From Bacteroidales bacterium (GTDB lineage Bacteria; Bacteroidota; Bacteroidia; Bacteroidales; PUMT01), in NCBI GenBank assembly GCA_007119075.1, contig SKQJ01000392.1, positions 1 through 6,208 of the forward strand: DNA of 6,208 nucleotides. Reading direction: 5' to 3'. This document shows, one piece after another, positions 5,765 to 6,208 of this stretch (within the stretch, counting starts at the first letter, position 1; each line of letters opens with the position of its first letter). The translations under genes and the position numbers were made by a program. The notes beneath the pieces were generated by a model, which saw nothing but the letters and a program-made list of their open reading frames with translations, searched no databases and had not been told where the DNA came from.

Positions 5765-6208
5765 TCAAATCAACACTTCCATTTTTCCTATATATTTCTT
5801 CAGGAACATCCTTGCCCGGTAAATGTATACCTTGACCTGGGTCTCGCTGAGTCCGGTGATCCCGGCAATCTCGTTGTAGGAATACCCCTCGTAATCCCTG
5901 AGCATCAGGACGGATCGCTGAATATCAGGCAGTTTTCCGGCTGCTTCATGCAGGATACGGCTCAAATCATTATACTGGACCGAATGAGAGTGCTGATCCT
6001 CGCTCACGCTTCCAATGCTGACGCTCCTTTTGTCCTTCCTGAGCATGTCTATCATGGCATGATATGCAACTGTGAACAGCCAGGATTTTATCTTTCCGGG
6101 ATTTACCGATTCAAGCTGCTGCCAGAGTTTCTCATATGAATCCTGGACAATATCACGTGCCTTCTCCTTGTCCTTTATATTTTTAAGGATAAAGCGATAC
6201 AACGCATC
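5765..6208 (-). CDS. ECF-family RNA polymerase sigma factor, 5' end cut by window edge
   Basis: The reading frame is open to the right edge and gives 147 residues before the TGA. A TTG at 6202 could be misread as a start, but it encodes the L of DALYRF within sigma region 2, so the true start lies outside; roughly 25-40 residues are missing by comparison with usual ECF lengths. Seen, counting from the first residue in the window: region 2.1-2.2 around KARDIVQDSYEKLWQQL (16-32), which binds core polymerase; regions 2.3-2.4 around IKSWLFTVAYHAMIDMLRKD (40-59), which melt and read the -10 element; a short linker; and region 4 with KLPDIQRSVLMLRDYEGYSY (92-111), then the helix-turn-helix EIAGITGLSETQVKVYIYRA (113-132) that reads the -35 element. 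No region 1 or 3 is present, typical of ECF factors. It is followed by its likely anti-sigma partner; its own promoter is outside the window. Confidence 0.93.
   Translation of the reverse strand, partial: DALYRFILKNIKDKEKARDIVQDSYEKLWQQLESVNPGKIKSWLFTVAYHAMIDMLRKDKRSVSIGSVSEDQHSHSVQYNDLSRILHEAAGKLPDIQRSVLMLRDYEGYSYNEIAGITGLSETQVKVYIYRARMFLKKYIGKMEVLI

Noticed and set aside
6200..6202. TTG as the true start of the sigma factor
   Set aside because: The frame stays open upstream to the edge, and the protein would lack the beginning of sigma region 2; it is cut by the window.

Overview
The window looks like chromosomal DNA of a Bacteroidota (Bacteroidetes) bacterium, probably Bacteroidales-like. 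The support is an AsmA-type protein with the typical Bacteroidota N-terminus, an ECF sigma factor followed by a non-zinc anti-sigma protein and an OmpA/PorT-size beta-barrel protein, moderate G+C, and starts preceded by A/T-rich leaders rather than Shine-Dalgarno sequences. All six genes lie on the minus strand, so transcription runs from high to low coordinates. The first gene (sigma factor) and the last (AsmA-like) are both cut by the window edges.

Read in the direction of transcription, the first block is an envelope-signalling module. A 5'-truncated ECF sigma factor (6208-5765) is followed after 69 bp by a single-pass membrane anti-sigma-like protein (5695-4550). After 184 bp comes a secreted beta-barrel outer-membrane protein (4365-3439). 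The gap before the barrel gene holds a TGTAAC-N17-CGTC element resembling an ECF-type promoter, so the barrel protein may be a target of the sigma factor. The inferred logic is that the membrane protein holds the sigma factor until an envelope signal releases it, and the sigma factor then raises expression of the barrel protein.

After a 183 bp gap with a large inverted repeat and a sigma70-like promoter, a second transcription unit starts. It has a ThiF/MoeB/HesA-type E1-like protein (3255-2488) and, 15 bp later, a clear alpha-aspartyl dipeptidase PepE (2472-1759). PepE keeps its full catalytic set. The E1-like protein keeps the nucleotide-binding loop but has substitutions at several residues normally needed for adenylation and thiol transfer. 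An AsmA-like envelope protein follows 146 bp further on (1612 to the left edge); it may be co-transcribed or have its own promoter.

No rRNA, tRNA, CRISPR array, insertion sequence or phage gene was seen, and no stretch over 300 bp lacks a gene. The most noteworthy points are the altered E1-like protein paired with PepE, the gap-free internal duplication in the anti-sigma protein's cytoplasmic region, and the candidate ECF promoter upstream of the barrel gene.
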